DNA of 31,129 nt from an uncultured Pseudomonas sp. (GTDB taxonomy: Bacteria > Pseudomonadota > Gammaproteobacteria > Pseudomonadales > Pseudomonadaceae): assembly GCF_946885885.1 (NCBI RefSeq), contig NZ_CAMPHN010000037.1, forward strand, positions 1 through 31,129. The letters are read 5' to 3'. A model generated the notes under the pieces. It was not told the origin of the DNA, ran no database searches, and saw only the letters and a program-made list of their open reading frames with translations. Each line of letters opens with the position of its first letter. The first letter of the stretch is position 1. Made by a program: the position numbers and the translations under genes. Below are positions 17,233 through 25,984 of the stretch, one piece after another.

Positions 17233-18462
17233 ATGGATTTCGCCTACTCCCCTAAAGTTCAGGACCTGCGTGAGCGCGTCACCGCGTTTATGGAGACCCA
17301 CGTCTATCCCGCCGAGGCGGTGTTCGAGCAGCAGGTTAACGAAGGCGATCGCTGGCAGCCGACGGCGATCATGGAAGAACTGAAAACCAAGGCCAAAGCC
17401 GAAGGCCTGTGGAACCTGTTTTTGCCGGACTCGGAATTGGGCGCCGGCCTGACCAATACCGAATACGCGCCCTTGGCGGAAATCATGGGCAGCTCGCTGA
17501 TCGGCGCCGAACCGTTCAACTGCGCCGCACCCGATACCGGCAATATGGAAGTGTTGGTGCGTTACGCCAACGAAGCGCAGAAAGAACAATGGCTCAAGCC
17601 GCTGCTCAGCGGCGAGATCCGCTCGGCCTTCGCCATGACCGAGCCGGGCGTGGCCTCGTCCGATGCCACCAATATGGAAGCCAATGCTCGCCGCGAGGGC
17701 GACGAGTGGGTGATCAACGGCCGCAAGTGGTGGACCTCCGGCGCCTGCGATCCGCGCTGCAAGATCATGGTCTTCATGGGGCTGACCAACCCCGACGCGC
17801 CGCGCCACCAGCAGCATTCGATGATTCTGGTACCGATGGATGCGCCGGGCGTGAAAGTGATACGCCCGCTGCCGGTGTTCGGCTACGACGACGCGCCGCA
17901 CGGCCACGCCGAGGTGCTGTTCGAAAACGTCCGGGTACCTTACGAGAACGTGCTGCTGGGCGAAGGTCGTGGTTTCGAGATCGCCCAGGGCCGCCTCGGC
18001 CCGGGCCGGATTCACCACTGCATGCGTTCGATCGGCATGGCCGAGCGTGCCTTGAAGTTGATGTGCGAGCGCGCCGTCAGCCGTACCGCCTTCGGCAAGC
18101 CGTTGGCGCGTCTGGGCGGCAATATCGACCACATCGCCGACTCGCGCATGGAAATCAACATGGCGCGCCTGTTGACCCTCAACGCCGCCTATATGATGGA
18201 CACCGTCGGCAACAAGATCGCCGCCAGCGAAATCGCCCAGATCAAGGTGGTGGCGCCGAACGTCGCGCTCAAGGTGATCGACCGCGCCATCCAGATCCAC
18301 GGCGGCGCCGGCGTCTCCAACGACTTCCCGCTGGCTTACTGGTACGCCATGCAACGCACCCTGCGCCTGGCCGACGGCCCGGACGAAGTACACCGCATGG
18401 CCATCGGCAAGTTCGAGATCGGCAAGTACATGTCCAAGGAGATGAGTAAAACCGGCCGCTGA
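17233..18462 (+). CDS. Acyl-CoA dehydrogenase (ACAD10/11-like)
   Basis: A 409-aa FAD-dependent acyl-CoA dehydrogenase. Motifs are [32 protein letters not shown], the characteristic [21 protein letters not shown] and [20 protein letters not shown]. The GRIHHCMR block and the length are typical of the ACAD10/11-like branch, which handles longer or unusual acyl chains, and differ from LiuA. Electrons should go to ETF. It is transcribed alone, divergent from the LysR gene, and ends at a strong terminator 15 bases downstream. The ATG is preceded by AGAAGG. The substrate is not determinable here. Confidence 0.93.
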   Translation: MDFAYSPKVQDLRERVTAFMETHVYPAEAVFEQQVNEGDRWQPTAIMEELKTKAKAEGLWNLFLPDSELGAGLTNTEYAPLAEIMGSSLIGAEPFNCAAPDTGNMEVLVRYANEAQKEQWLKPLLSGEIRSAFAMTEPGVASSDATNMEANARREGDEWVINGRKWWTSGACDPRCKIMVFMGLTNPDAPRHQQHSMILVPMDAPGVKVIRPLPVFGYDDAPHGHAEVLFENVRVPYENVLLGEGRGFEIAQGRLGPGRIHHCMRSIGMAERALKLMCERAVSRTAFGKPLARLGGNIDHIADSRMEINMARLLTLNAAYMMDTVGNKIAASEIAQIKVVAPNVALKVIDRAIQIHGGAGVSNDFPLAYWYAMQRTLRLADGPDEVHRMAIGKFEIGKYMSKEMSKTGR

Positions 18463-18477
18463 TCCAGCCGGTAATAC

Positions 18478-18510
18478 CGACAAGGCCCGCACTCGCGGGC
18501 CTTGTCGTTT
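18478..18510 (+). terminator. Rho-independent terminator after the acyl-CoA dehydrogenase gene
   Basis: A perfect 13-bp stem, CGACAAGGCCCGC (18478-18490) and GCGGGCCTTGTCG (18495-18507), with a 4-base loop ACTC and followed by TTT. Confidence 0.9.
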
Positions 18511-18656
18511 GCGCAGATCGCCCTGCGTGCGCCCCTTGCGCCAGCTCCTGCCGGTGAGCGGCGAATTGCCATCCCACCCGCAGGATGCGACGCCGATGTC
18601 TATAGTGGTATTGCAGCGATTCGCTCTGTACCAGGACGCAAGGGGGAGCTATGCAG

Positions 18657-21600
18657 ATGCCGCAGCGCACTGCAGTAATGGATGCCTTGGCTCAGGCGGT
18701 GAGTACGCACTTGACTCCTTGTTTGGCGGCCCTGATCGATGCCGCGATTCATGCCCTGAAAGAGCATCGTTTGGCCGCCCGGAGCAATATCGAAGCCCAG
18801 GGTTGCGAAGATTTTTTGCGTGTATGCGGCGCCCTGCGCGAAAGCGCCGTCGCGCAGACCGTGGAAGCCATTCTCGAGTTGCTGCCTGTCGGCATCACGC
18901 CTCTGGCAACGGCTCCGGCGAATGCCACCGAGTGGCAATTGGTGGATGACGCCGAAGTGGAGGAGATGCTCGAGGCGCGCCGCTTGGTGCGTCAATTGCG
19001 CGAAGCCCTGGGCGCGATGGAATGGCGCAGCTGCGCCCGCTTGAACGCCGTGACGGGGGCGGCGGCCAAGGATCGCGAAAGCCCGCTGTCGCTGGAGTTC
19101 ATGGTGCGTACCTTGCAAGCACGGCTGCATTTGCGCGAACAACCGCCGAGCGTACGCGACCTCTTCTATCATGTGGCCGCGCAAGCATTGAGCTGCACAT
19201 TACAAGCCTATTTCCAGCAATTGGATGGGCTTTTTGCCCAATTCCAGGTCGAGCCGCGGTTCGATCCGCTCGAACATCCGGCGAGCGGGCATCGCCGCGA
19301 AAGCGCCAGGCATGCCGCGCCGGATGCGCCTTACCGGGCGATTCAACACCTGCGCGCTTTTGGCGCCGGGGCGACGCAAGCGCAATCGGTGTCGCAGGAA
19401 CCTCCAGGGAAGCCGGTGGACGCCGCAGCGCTGGAAACGGCTCTGGCCACTTTGCAGACCCGCTCGCCGCCCGCGCAGGGGTGGTCGGTGCAAAGTTTCC
19501 TGCAACAACTGGGCGCCGAAGGCGCCGTCCTGTCGCCTCGTCAACGCGACGACGCGGGGGTGGTTGCCGAACTCTTTCAGCAGATCGAACAAGAGCCGGC
19601 GATCGCCACGGCGATAAAACCGGCGTTGCAACGCCTGATGCTGCCCGTGGTCCGGGCTGCGATGCTCGAGCCCGCGGCTTTTGCCGATAGCACCCACCCG
19701 GTGCGTGTCACCTTGGATAAGTTGATACGCCTGTGCGATTTTTCCGAGCCGCCCAACCACGTCATGGAGAACCGTGTACAACAGCTTATCGACGGTATCG
19801 TCAACGACTACCGCGGCGACAACCAGGTGTTCACCCGTTGCAATCAGGAACTCGAGCAATTGCTCGCCGTGCAACAACGCGCCTACAGCAACAATGCCGA
19901 TCGGGTGCGCCAGTACAGCCGCGGCCGCGATGCCCTGGAGCGCGCGCGTGAACAGGTCGGTCGCGAACTGGCCAAGCTGTTCGGCAGCCATGCGCCGAAA
20001 GTGTTGCTCGATTGGCTGGATGTGGGATGGCGCGAATTGCTGGTGCACGAGCTGATTCGGCAGGGCGAAGAGAGTTCGGAATGGCTCGACGATCTGGCGG
20101 TGATTCGCCAACTCAACGCTTGGTTGCAAAGCGAGCCGAATGGCGAGGCCGGCGAGATCAACCCGGTAGAGCGCGCCTATGAGGTCGTGCCGGTTCTGGA
20201 GTTGTTGCGCAAACGTATGGAGAGTTTTCTGCCCGGGCAGTACCGCCACAGCAGCACCCTGAAACAGTTGCAGCAACAACTGCTCGGCGAAGAGCCGGTC
20301 GAGTGGCTGGCCTTACCCGAGCCACCAGCGGAAGAGGTCGCTCCCTTGCTCGATCCCGCCCAGCAACGCTGGCGCGAGCGGGTGCAACAGTTGCGTGTCG
20401 GCGACTGGTTGGTGACGCAGCGCGGCCAGCACCTGCAACTGATCTGGGTCAACCCTGCCTGCGATCACTATGTCCTGGTCGACCGCCAGGGTTGCGAAGC
20501 CGGCAGCTTTACCGCCGAAGGCCTGATGGAGCAGCTCGCCAGCGGCTGGATCGGCAGCGCCGCACCCGAGCCCCAGGGGGTGATTCAGGAGCACCTGCAG
20601 AATATCGTCGGCAAGCTGTATCGCGATATCGCCCATGTCCGCAGCCATGACGAACTCACCGGTCTGCTCAATCGCCGCAGTTTCGAGGCGGCAGTGGCGC
20701 AGGCCCTGGCCGCCAGCGAATCCCATGCCTTCATCTATGGCCACATCGATCAGTTCAGTGTGCTCAATTCCAGTTTCGGCCCCTTGGCGGGCGATACCTA
20801 CCTCAAACAAACCGCCAAGTTGCTGGCGGCTCATCTACCCGCGACGGCGAGTCTGGCGCGGATCGGCGGCGTGGATTTCGCCGTGGTCCTGCCGTATAGC
20901 GACGAGTACCCGGCAGGCCTGCTCGCCGAAACGCTGCGCGCGGCGATCGAGGCCCACCCGTTGGAATGGCAAGGCCACTCGCACGGCATGACCATGAGTG
21001 TGGGCATGGTCCTGACGAGCGAACGACACGATGTCATCAACCTGTTCCGCGACCTGCAGACCGCCTGCAATAGCGCCAAGGAAGAAGGGCGCAATCGCGT
21101 GCACATCTACAACGACGAGATCGACGGCGCACGCACCGGCCTGATGGCCATCGCCGGGCGCGTGGACGATATCGTCGAACGCGGCGAACTCAGCCTGCGG
21201 GTGCAGCAAATCGCTCCGGCGCGTGCGGCCGCCGATCAACTGCCGCACTACGAAGTGCTGCTGGTGATGCAAAACGAGCTGAAGTTGCTGGATTTCATCG
21301 GCGCCGCCGAGCGCTATAACCGCATGACCAAGGTCGACCGCTGGGTGCTCAAACGGGTGTTCGCCGAGTTGGCGCAATATCCGGGGTTATGGGCGCAATG
21401 CAGCGGCCTGTCGATCAACTTGTCGGGCAGCAGCCTCAACGACGACAAATTGCTCGAATTCATCGAGACGCTGTTCGAAGACTACGCGGTGCCGCCGGAG
21501 AAAATCTGCTTCGAATTGACCGAAACCGCCGCGGTGGCCAACCTGACCAAGACCGCCGATCTGGTGCGTTATCTACAGCGCTTTGGCTGCACCTTCTCGA

Positions 21601-21887
21601 TAGACGATTTCGGCACCGGATTCTCCTCTTTCGAGTACCTCAAACAACTGCCGGTGGATTACGTGAAGATCGACGGCAGCTTCGTCAAGGAAATCGAGCG
21701 CTCGCCCAGCGATCTCGCCATGGTCAAATCGATCAACGAAATCGCCCACGTACTGGGCCGCAAGACCATCGCCGAGTACGTCGAAACGTCCGGCATCCGC
21801 GAGCGTCTGGCCGAGTTGGGCGTCGATTACGTGCAGGGCTATGGCGTCGAACTGCCGCGGACCCTGGGCGAGTTGCTCGCGAGCTGA
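18657..21887 (+). CDS. DUF1631-GGDEF-EAL cyclic-di-GMP protein
   Basis: A large soluble protein of 1076 aa. Residues about 1-640 match DUF1631, a domain of unknown role seen with c-di-GMP proteins, with no transmembrane segment or signal peptide. A GGDEF domain starts near residue 662 (DELTGLLNRRSF), but its signature is GGVDF (about residue 737), so cyclase activity is unlikely. An EAL domain follows. Its motif is YEVLL (Glu about 866), and the other catalytic residues look intact: SINLSG, FELTETA, IDDFGTGFSS (about 983), DYVKIDGSF, AEYVET and VQGYG. I expect a c-di-GMP phosphodiesterase. The ATG at 18657 is 8 bases after GGGGAG; the ATG at 18651 is too close. Confidence 0.9.
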   Translation: MPQRTAVMDALAQAVSTHLTPCLAALIDAAIHALKEHRLAARSNIEAQGCEDFLRVCGALRESAVAQTVEAILELLPVGITPLATAPANATEWQLVDDAEVEEMLEARRLVRQLREALGAMEWRSCARLNAVTGAAAKDRESPLSLEFMVRTLQARLHLREQPPSVRDLFYHVAAQALSCTLQAYFQQLDGLFAQFQVEPRFDPLEHPASGHRRESARHAAPDAPYRAIQHLRAFGAGATQAQSVSQEPPGKPVDAAALETALATLQTRSPPAQGWSVQSFLQQLGAEGAVLSPRQRDDAGVVAELFQQIEQEPAIATAIKPALQRLMLPVVRAAMLEPAAFADSTHPVRVTLDKLIRLCDFSEPPNHVMENRVQQLIDGIVNDYRGDNQVFTRCNQELEQLLAVQQRAYSNNADRVRQYSRGRDALERAREQVGRELAKLFGSHAPKVLLDWLDVGWRELLVHELIRQGEESSEWLDDLAVIRQLNAWLQSEPNGEAGEINPVERAYEVVPVLELLRKRMESFLPGQYRHSSTLKQLQQQLLGEEPVEWLALPEPPAEEVAPLLDPAQQRWRERVQQLRVGDWLVTQRGQHLQLIWVNPACDHYVLVDRQGCEAGSFTAEGLMEQLASGWIGSAAPEPQGVIQEHLQNIVGKLYRDIAHVRSHDELTGLLNRRSFEAAVAQALAASESHAFIYGHIDQFSVLNSSFGPLAGDTYLKQTAKLLAAHLPATASLARIGGVDFAVVLPYSDEYPAGLLAETLRAAIEAHPLEWQGHSHGMTMSVGMVLTSERHDVINLFRDLQTACNSAKEEGRNRVHIYNDEIDGARTGLMAIAGRVDDIVERGELSLRVQQIAPARAAADQLPHYEVLLVMQNELKLLDFIGAAERYNRMTKVDRWVLKRVFAELAQYPGLWAQCSGLSINLSGSSLNDDKLLEFIETLFEDYAVPPEKICFELTETAAVANLTKTADLVRYLQRFGCTFSIDDFGTGFSSFEYLKQLPVDYVKIDGSFVKEIERSPSDLAMVKSINEIAHVLGRKTIAEYVETSGIRERLAELGVDYVQGYGVELPRTLGELLAS

Positions 21888-21934
21888 AAAGTCCTGCGTA
21901 GGCCAGTGCAGGAGGCTGCTTGGATGACTGCCGA

Positions 21935-22111
21935 TCAGGGCTCGCCGTTGCTCAATTCGTGTAGCCAGAGCAGGCGCATATGCAGCTGCGCGGCGAAGGC
22001 GCGGGCGGCCTGTTCATGATGGAAGGTCAGGCTACGTCGGCCCATGCGCACTTGCCAATGCAGCTTGCCGCGCTGCAACAGTGGTTCGATAACGATGCTC
22101 GGTGAGCTCAA
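21935..22111 (-). CDS. Small conserved-looking protein (58 aa) after the TerC gene
   Basis: A 58-aa frame starting with TTG at 22111, 4 bases after the TerC stop. AAGGA at the very end of the TerC gene lies 8 bases upstream. The sequence has a patterned look: IVIEPLLQRGKLHWQVRMGR, then RSLTFHHEQAARAFAAQLHM and RLLWLHELSNGEP. It suggests two short beta strands and an amphipathic helix. The base composition is that of coding DNA here. I do not recognise a named family. Translational coupling to the membrane protein is likely. No ATG occurs before residue 23. Confidence 0.6.
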   Translation of the reverse strand: MSSPSIVIEPLLQRGKLHWQVRMGRRSLTFHHEQAARAFAAQLHMRLLWLHELSNGEP

Positions 22112-22115
22112 ACGA

Positions 22116-23099
22116 TCAATCCTTGCGCTTGGGTGCGCGAGTTCTCAGCAGCGACAGTATCACCCCGCCGACGAGCAGACCGAGGGTCATGCACAGCGAG
22201 AGCAGGGCGGGCACCTTGACGATATCGTGGAGAAATATTTTGCCACCGATAAACATCAGAACCAATGCCAGGGCGTACTTCAGGTAGATAAAGCGGTGCA
22301 TCAGCGCCGCCAGGGCGAAGTAGAGCGCGCGCAGGCCGAGAATCGCGAAGATGTTCGAGGTGTAGACGATAAAGGGGTCCTGGGAGATGGCCAGCACCGC
22401 CGGCACGCTGTCCACGGCGAACACCAGATCGGCGAGCTCGATCAGCACCAGGGCCAGCAGCAACGGCGAGGCATGCAGCAGGTTCTTGCCCGACTTTCTA
22501 TCCGGCTGGCGCACCAGAAAACGCCCGTCATGCATATCCTCGGTCACCCGCAGGTGCCGACGTAGGAACTGCAGCAAGCGGTTCTGGCTCAGGTCGGGGT
22601 GCTGTACTTCTTCGGCCGAGAGCATTCGTATCCCGGTGAACAGCAGGAACGCGCCGAACAGGTACAGCACCCATTCGAAATTCTGCACCAGCGCGGCGCC
22701 CAGGCCGATCATGGTCGCGCGCAGTACGATCACCCCGAGGATGCCCCAGAACAGCACCCGGTGCTGGTAGCGCCGGGGGATGGCGAAGAAGTTGAGAATC
22801 ACCGCCATGACGAACACGTTGTCCATCGACAGCGACTGCTCGACCAGAAAACCGGTGTAGAACTCTAGCGCCTTAGTAACCCCGAGCTGCCAGCAAATCC
22901 AGCCGCCAAAGACCAGGCCTACGCTGAAATAGCCGCCGTACAGCAACAGGCTTTCGCGCATTTCGATTTCATGCTGATCGCGGTGCAGCACGCCGAGATC
23001 GAGCACCAGCAAACCGAGGATGATCAGGATAAAGGCCAGCCAGAACCAGCCAGGGGTGCCGAACAGTGGGGTGTTGAGAATGCTGGCCAGGCTATCCAT
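22116..23099 (-). CDS. TerC-family integral membrane protein (Alx-like)
   Basis: A 327-aa protein with about eight or nine hydrophobic segments. It is TerC family: EQSLSMDNVFVMAVIL near residue 87 and ELADLVFAVDSVPAVLAISQ followed by VYTSNIFAILGLRALYF carry the conserved acidic residues. The basic loop with VQHPDLSQNRLLQFLRRHLR separates the two halves. Alx-type TerC proteins export manganese or respond to alkaline pH in E. coli, whereas tellurite resistance is the historic name. No other ter gene is nearby, so a metal-ion role is more likely. The 5' leader has two hairpins. Confidence 0.92.
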   Translation of the reverse strand: MDSLASILNTPLFGTPGWFWLAFILIILGLLVLDLGVLHRDQHEIEMRESLLLYGGYFSVGLVFGGWICWQLGVTKALEFYTGFLVEQSLSMDNVFVMAVILNFFAIPRRYQHRVLFWGILGVIVLRATMIGLGAALVQNFEWVLYLFGAFLLFTGIRMLSAEEVQHPDLSQNRLLQFLRRHLRVTEDMHDGRFLVRQPDRKSGKNLLHASPLLLALVLIELADLVFAVDSVPAVLAISQDPFIVYTSNIFAILGLRALYFALAALMHRFIYLKYALALVLMFIGGKIFLHDIVKVPALLSLCMTLGLLVGGVILSLLRTRAPKRKD

Positions 23100-23292
23100 G
23101 GAGCCACCTCGAATGTCTGCCTAAGTTGAGAATCAACTCAGTGACTCCGACATCACGGTGAAGACTCACCGCCAGAGGGGCCCGGCGTCACGCTAATTAA
23201 GCAATAGGCGCTCCAGACAAGCTTGGCAAGTGCATTAGGGTCTGTTGCCGTTTCAGCGCAAGCCGCGTTGCCCATCCTGCGCTTGCTTAGGC
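23100..23292. promoter_or_regulatory. Leader region of the TerC gene with two hairpins
   Basis: Upstream of the TerC start lie AGTTGA-GAA-TCAACT (23124-23138) and CGGTGA-AGAC-TCACCG (23156-23171). I looked for the GGGGAGTAG core of the yybP-ykoY manganese riboswitch often found before alx-type genes and did not find it, so I call only a structured leader. The rest up to the MITE has no gene. Confidence 0.35.
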
Positions 23293-23296
23293 TTAG

Positions 23297-23458
23297 CAGG
23301 CCGTTGAAAAACTACCTGCGTTGCCATCGCGGCGTTAAAAACAGGCCGGGACTCGGTGTCTCAAAATGCTCATTTACAGCTCGTAAAGTCGAGTGCGACC
23401 CCAGTCGCTTTTTCGCCTGTTTTTGCCTTGCGCCTCGCCAACGTTTTTCAACGGCCTG
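23297..23458. mobile_element. MITE-like element with 16-bp inverted ends and TTAG target repeats
   Basis: A 162-bp non-coding element bounded by perfect 16-bp inverted repeats, CAGGCCGTTGAAAAAC (23297-23312) and GTTTTTCAACGGCCTG (23443-23458). Directly outside each end is TTAG (23293-23296 and 23459-23462), a 4-bp target duplication. Inside, AAAAACAGGC (23337-23346) pairs with GCCTGTTTTT (23415-23424), so the element can fold into a long hairpin. There is no transposase. A YTAR-type 4-bp duplication is known for the IS5 group, which hints at the mobilising family but does not prove it. The right TTAG contains the stop codon of the next gene. Confidence 0.85.
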
Positions 23459-24841
23459 TTAGTAAACCCAGACTTCCACCCGGCGATTTTTGATCCGACC
23501 CTCATCCGCGTCGTTCGCCGCCACCGGCAACTCTTCGCCCAACCCGGTGATCTGCTTAAAGATCACCCCTTGCCTGGCCAATTCACGGCGCACCGCCATG
23601 GCCCGTAGCTTGGATAGCAAGGTGGCGCGCGCCGGGTCGGCTTTGCTATCGCCGAAACCCACGAGCACGACTTTCTGCTTCATCTTGTCCTGTTTCTTCA
23701 GGTACAGGAGAACCCGCTCGACGTCACGCAAGGCCTTGTTGTCCAGGCTGGAGCTGCCTTCCTGAAAGCGGAAGTTGACCGACAGGCGCTGCGCCTCGCG
23801 GGCCAGGGTCTGGTAAGCGGCGGGCATGGCCGTACTGGGGCTGACGCTGACCGCTTGCACGGTCTGGGCGATAAAGCCGCTTCGATCGACTATCGCCTGG
23901 CCGCGGGGGCTGTGGGCAAAACGCACCAGCGCTTGGCCCCAGGGGTTTTGCATATCCGGTTGGTTATACAGGAACAACCGGCGCGACAGTGGGTAATCCT
24001 CGGTAGCGATCAGGGTCACGCTCGGCGGCATCGGTTGCGACTCGCCGACGGCGATGGCCAGGGCTTTGGCCTGGCGGATATAGGGCAAACCGATAAAACC
24101 GATACCCTGAAAATCCCGACTGACCGAATCGGAGAGTTGCTCGCTCGATTCGAAACGCTTGGCGCTTGCGCTCAGGCTTTTGCCATGGGCATTGAGCACC
24201 AGCTCCTTGAAGGTGTCGTAGGTGCCCGAGTTGCCATCGCGGGCATACAGATTGATCGTGCCCGGCAGGCCGCCGAGCTCGGCCCAGTCTTTGATTTCAC
24301 CGGCAAAAATCTGTGCCACCTGGTCGCTGCGTAGCGACCCGAGCGGATTATTCGGATGAAGGATGATCGCCAAGCCATCGAGTGCGATCACCTGCTCGGC
24401 TTCACGGCTTTTCAGGTCGCCCAAATGCGCCAATTCGCCGGCTTCGCTGTCCTTGATCGGCCGTGAGGATGCCGCCAGGTCGGCGCTGCCGTTTTTCAGC
24501 CCGACGAAACCGGTGCTGGAACCGTGGGCCGCCACTTCTACGCTCACCCTACGGCCATCGGTGGTCATGCCGATGATTTTCTGCTCGTTTTCGACCGCGC
24601 CGGCTTCGGTGCGAATGGCGCTCAGCCCTTGTTCCTCGAACAAGCCCTCGACCAGGGCCGGGCCGAGCTTAGCCCCTATGGTGTTGGAGCCCTGGATACG
24701 CAAGACGCTACTGTTATCGGCAGGGATCGGCAGGGCGGCGGAGGCGGTCCCGGATAGGCTGTGACAAGCGACTGCCAATGCCAGAAAAGCGAGGGTACGG
24801 CTCAGGGTTTTACGATCGCGAATGGACAGGGCACGCGGCAT
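23459..24841 (-). CDS. PstS-like substrate-binding protein fused to an OmpA domain
   Basis: A 460-aa exported protein. After a signal peptide (LAFLALAVACHSLSGTASA) comes a phosphate-binding-protein-like domain (RIQGSNTIGAKLGPALVEGL, NGSADLAASSRPIKD, ALDGLAIILHPNNP, YARDGNSGTYDTFKELVL). A C-terminal OmpA/MotB-like peptidoglycan-binding domain starts near residue 353 (LSVNFRFQEGSSSLDNKALR, then KNRRVEVWVY). A Pst-type protein tethered to peptidoglycan suggests a periplasmic sensing or binding role and not simple uptake, and no pst genes are nearby. I start at the ATG at 24841, since the upstream in-frame ATG (24919) would put basic, non-signal sequence first. The stop TAA is inside the MITE target repeat. 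Confidence 0.88.
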   Translation of the reverse strand: MPRALSIRDRKTLSRTLAFLALAVACHSLSGTASAALPIPADNSSVLRIQGSNTIGAKLGPALVEGLFEEQGLSAIRTEAGAVENEQKIIGMTTDGRRVSVEVAAHGSSTGFVGLKNGSADLAASSRPIKDSEAGELAHLGDLKSREAEQVIALDGLAIILHPNNPLGSLRSDQVAQIFAGEIKDWAELGGLPGTINLYARDGNSGTYDTFKELVLNAHGKSLSASAKRFESSEQLSDSVSRDFQGIGFIGLPYIRQAKALAIAVGESQPMPPSVTLIATEDYPLSRRLFLYNQPDMQNPWGQALVRFAHSPRGQAIVDRSGFIAQTVQAVSVSPSTAMPAAYQTLAREAQRLSVNFRFQEGSSSLDNKALRDVERVLLYLKKQDKMKQKVVLVGFGDSKADPARATLLSKLRAMAVRRELARQGVIFKQITGLGEELPVAANDADEGRIKNRRVEVWVY

Positions 24842-24965
24842 GCGGCAACACCTTCTAGGAAAAGTGCGGCGACGATAAGACAAAAAGATGACTGTTATGT
24901 GACAGCGGGCGCCGGCCATTGGCCATGCGCGAAGCGGGGGGAGGCGAGACGGGGTGCGGCGCCTT

Positions 24966-24989
24966 GAGGACGTCTTAAAAGACGCCCTC
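24966..24989 (-). terminator. Hairpin downstream of xthA
   Basis: GAGG-A-CGTCTT, loop AA, AAGACG-C-CCTC: an 11-bp stem with one mismatch, 26 bases past the xthA stop and before the PstS/OmpA gene. No clear T-run follows on the minus strand, so a terminator role is only likely. Confidence 0.45.
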
Positions 24990-25014
24990 GGGGCGGGTGG
25001 GCGTCAGCGTCGGA

Positions 25015-25827
25015 TCAGCTCAATTCCAGCCAGATCGGCGCATGGTCAGAGGGTTTTTCCATGGCGCGCAGGTCGTAGTCGATACCGGCATCCTTGATCC
25101 GCGCTTGCAACGCCTGGGACGCGAGTATCACGTCGATGCGCAGACCGCGTTTCGGCTCGTCCTCGAAACCGCGGCTGCGGTAGTCGAACCAGCTGAAACG
25201 ATCGGCGACCGCCGGGTTGAGATGGCGGAAGCTGTCGACCAGGCCCCAGGCTTTCAGGGTCGCCAGCCATTCGCGCTCTTCCGGCAGGAAACTGCACTTG
25301 CCGGTGCGCAGCCAGCGCTTGCGGTTTTCGTCGCCGATACCGATATCGCAGTCTTCGGGGGAAATATTGATATCGCCCATCACCACCAACGCCTGCGCGG
25401 GCTGGAACTGGCCCTGCAACAAGCGCTGCAAGTCCGCATAGAAGCGTTGTTTGGCGGGGAACTTGATCGGGTGATCGCGGCTTTCGCCTTGAGGGAAATA
25501 GCCATTCATCACGGTGACGGGGTTGCCGTCGGCATCGGCGAAGGTGCCGTAGATAAAGCGCCGCTGCGACTCCTCGCCATCGTCGGGAAAGCCCTTGTGC
25601 ACGCTCAGCGGCGCTTGGCGCGAGAGCAGGGCGACGCCGTAATGGCCTTTCTGGCCGTGGTAGTGCACGTGGTAACCGAGCTGGCGGATCTCCGCTTCGG
25701 GGAATTGCTCGTCGGCCACCTTGGTTTCCTGCAGGCCGATCACGTCGGGCCGGTGTTTCTCGATCAGCGCCGCCAATTGGTGAGGGCGCGCACGCAGGCC
25801 GTTGATATTGAAGGAGACGATCTTCAT
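25015..25827 (-). CDS. xthA: Exodeoxyribonuclease III (AP endonuclease family)
   Basis: A 270-aa Mg2+-dependent exonuclease III / class II AP endonuclease for base-excision repair. Active-site motifs are [10 protein letters not shown] (N-terminus), IGLQETKV (metal-binding Glu), [26 protein letters not shown] (catalytic Asp/Asn) and the final [12 protein letters not shown] (catalytic Asp-His). It also has WFDYRSRGF and [10 protein letters not shown]. The length is standard for XthA. AGGA lies about 10 bases before the ATG. It is divergent from the GNAT gene. Confidence 0.95.
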   Translation of the reverse strand: MKIVSFNINGLRARPHQLAALIEKHRPDVIGLQETKVADEQFPEAEIRQLGYHVHYHGQKGHYGVALLSRQAPLSVHKGFPDDGEESQRRFIYGTFADADGNPVTVMNGYFPQGESRDHPIKFPAKQRFYADLQRLLQGQFQPAQALVVMGDINISPEDCDIGIGDENRKRWLRTGKCSFLPEEREWLATLKAWGLVDSFRHLNPAVADRFSWFDYRSRGFEDEPKRGLRIDVILASQALQARIKDAGIDYDLRAMEKPSDHAPIWLELS

Positions 25828-25858
25828 GGGCGGAAAGTCCTGGGGCCTAATTCGATAA

Positions 25859-25875
25859 GGCTAGCGATGCTAGCC
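25859..25875. promoter_or_regulatory. Palindrome in the xthA/GNAT divergent region
   Basis: GGCTAGC-GAT-GCTAGCC, perfect 7-bp arms, 31 bases upstream of the xthA start. It could be an operator for xthA or a small hairpin in its leader. Confidence 0.35.
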
Positions 25876-25920
25876 GATCCTTACGGCATACGGCCAGTTC
25901 TAGCGGGCAGGCGAATGCAG

Positions 25921-25949
25921 TGCTAGGGTGCCTTCAGGCCCGATATAAA
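25921..25949 (+). promoter_or_regulatory. Possible promoter of the GNAT gene
   Basis: TATAAA at 25944-25949 is a good -10-like hexamer 35 bases before the GNAT start. The matching -35 position (TGCTAG at 25921) is poor, so activation or an alternative sigma factor is possible. Confidence 0.3.
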
Positions 25950-25984
25950 TAACAAGAAAATGGAAAAAGCCCGAGGTCACGACC

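Noticed and set aside
17188..18492. A 434-codon minus-strand frame opposite the acyl-CoA dehydrogenase gene
   Set aside because: It runs through the divergent promoter and the terminator region and lacks any domain; it is a shadow.
22116..23099. Tellurite-resistance operon
   Set aside because: Only a TerC-family gene is present; terA, terB, terD, terE and terZ are absent, so the resistance label is not supported.
23100..23292. yybP-ykoY manganese riboswitch upstream of the TerC gene
   Set aside because: The conserved GGGGAGTAG-type core is not visible on the minus strand, so only a structured leader is reported.
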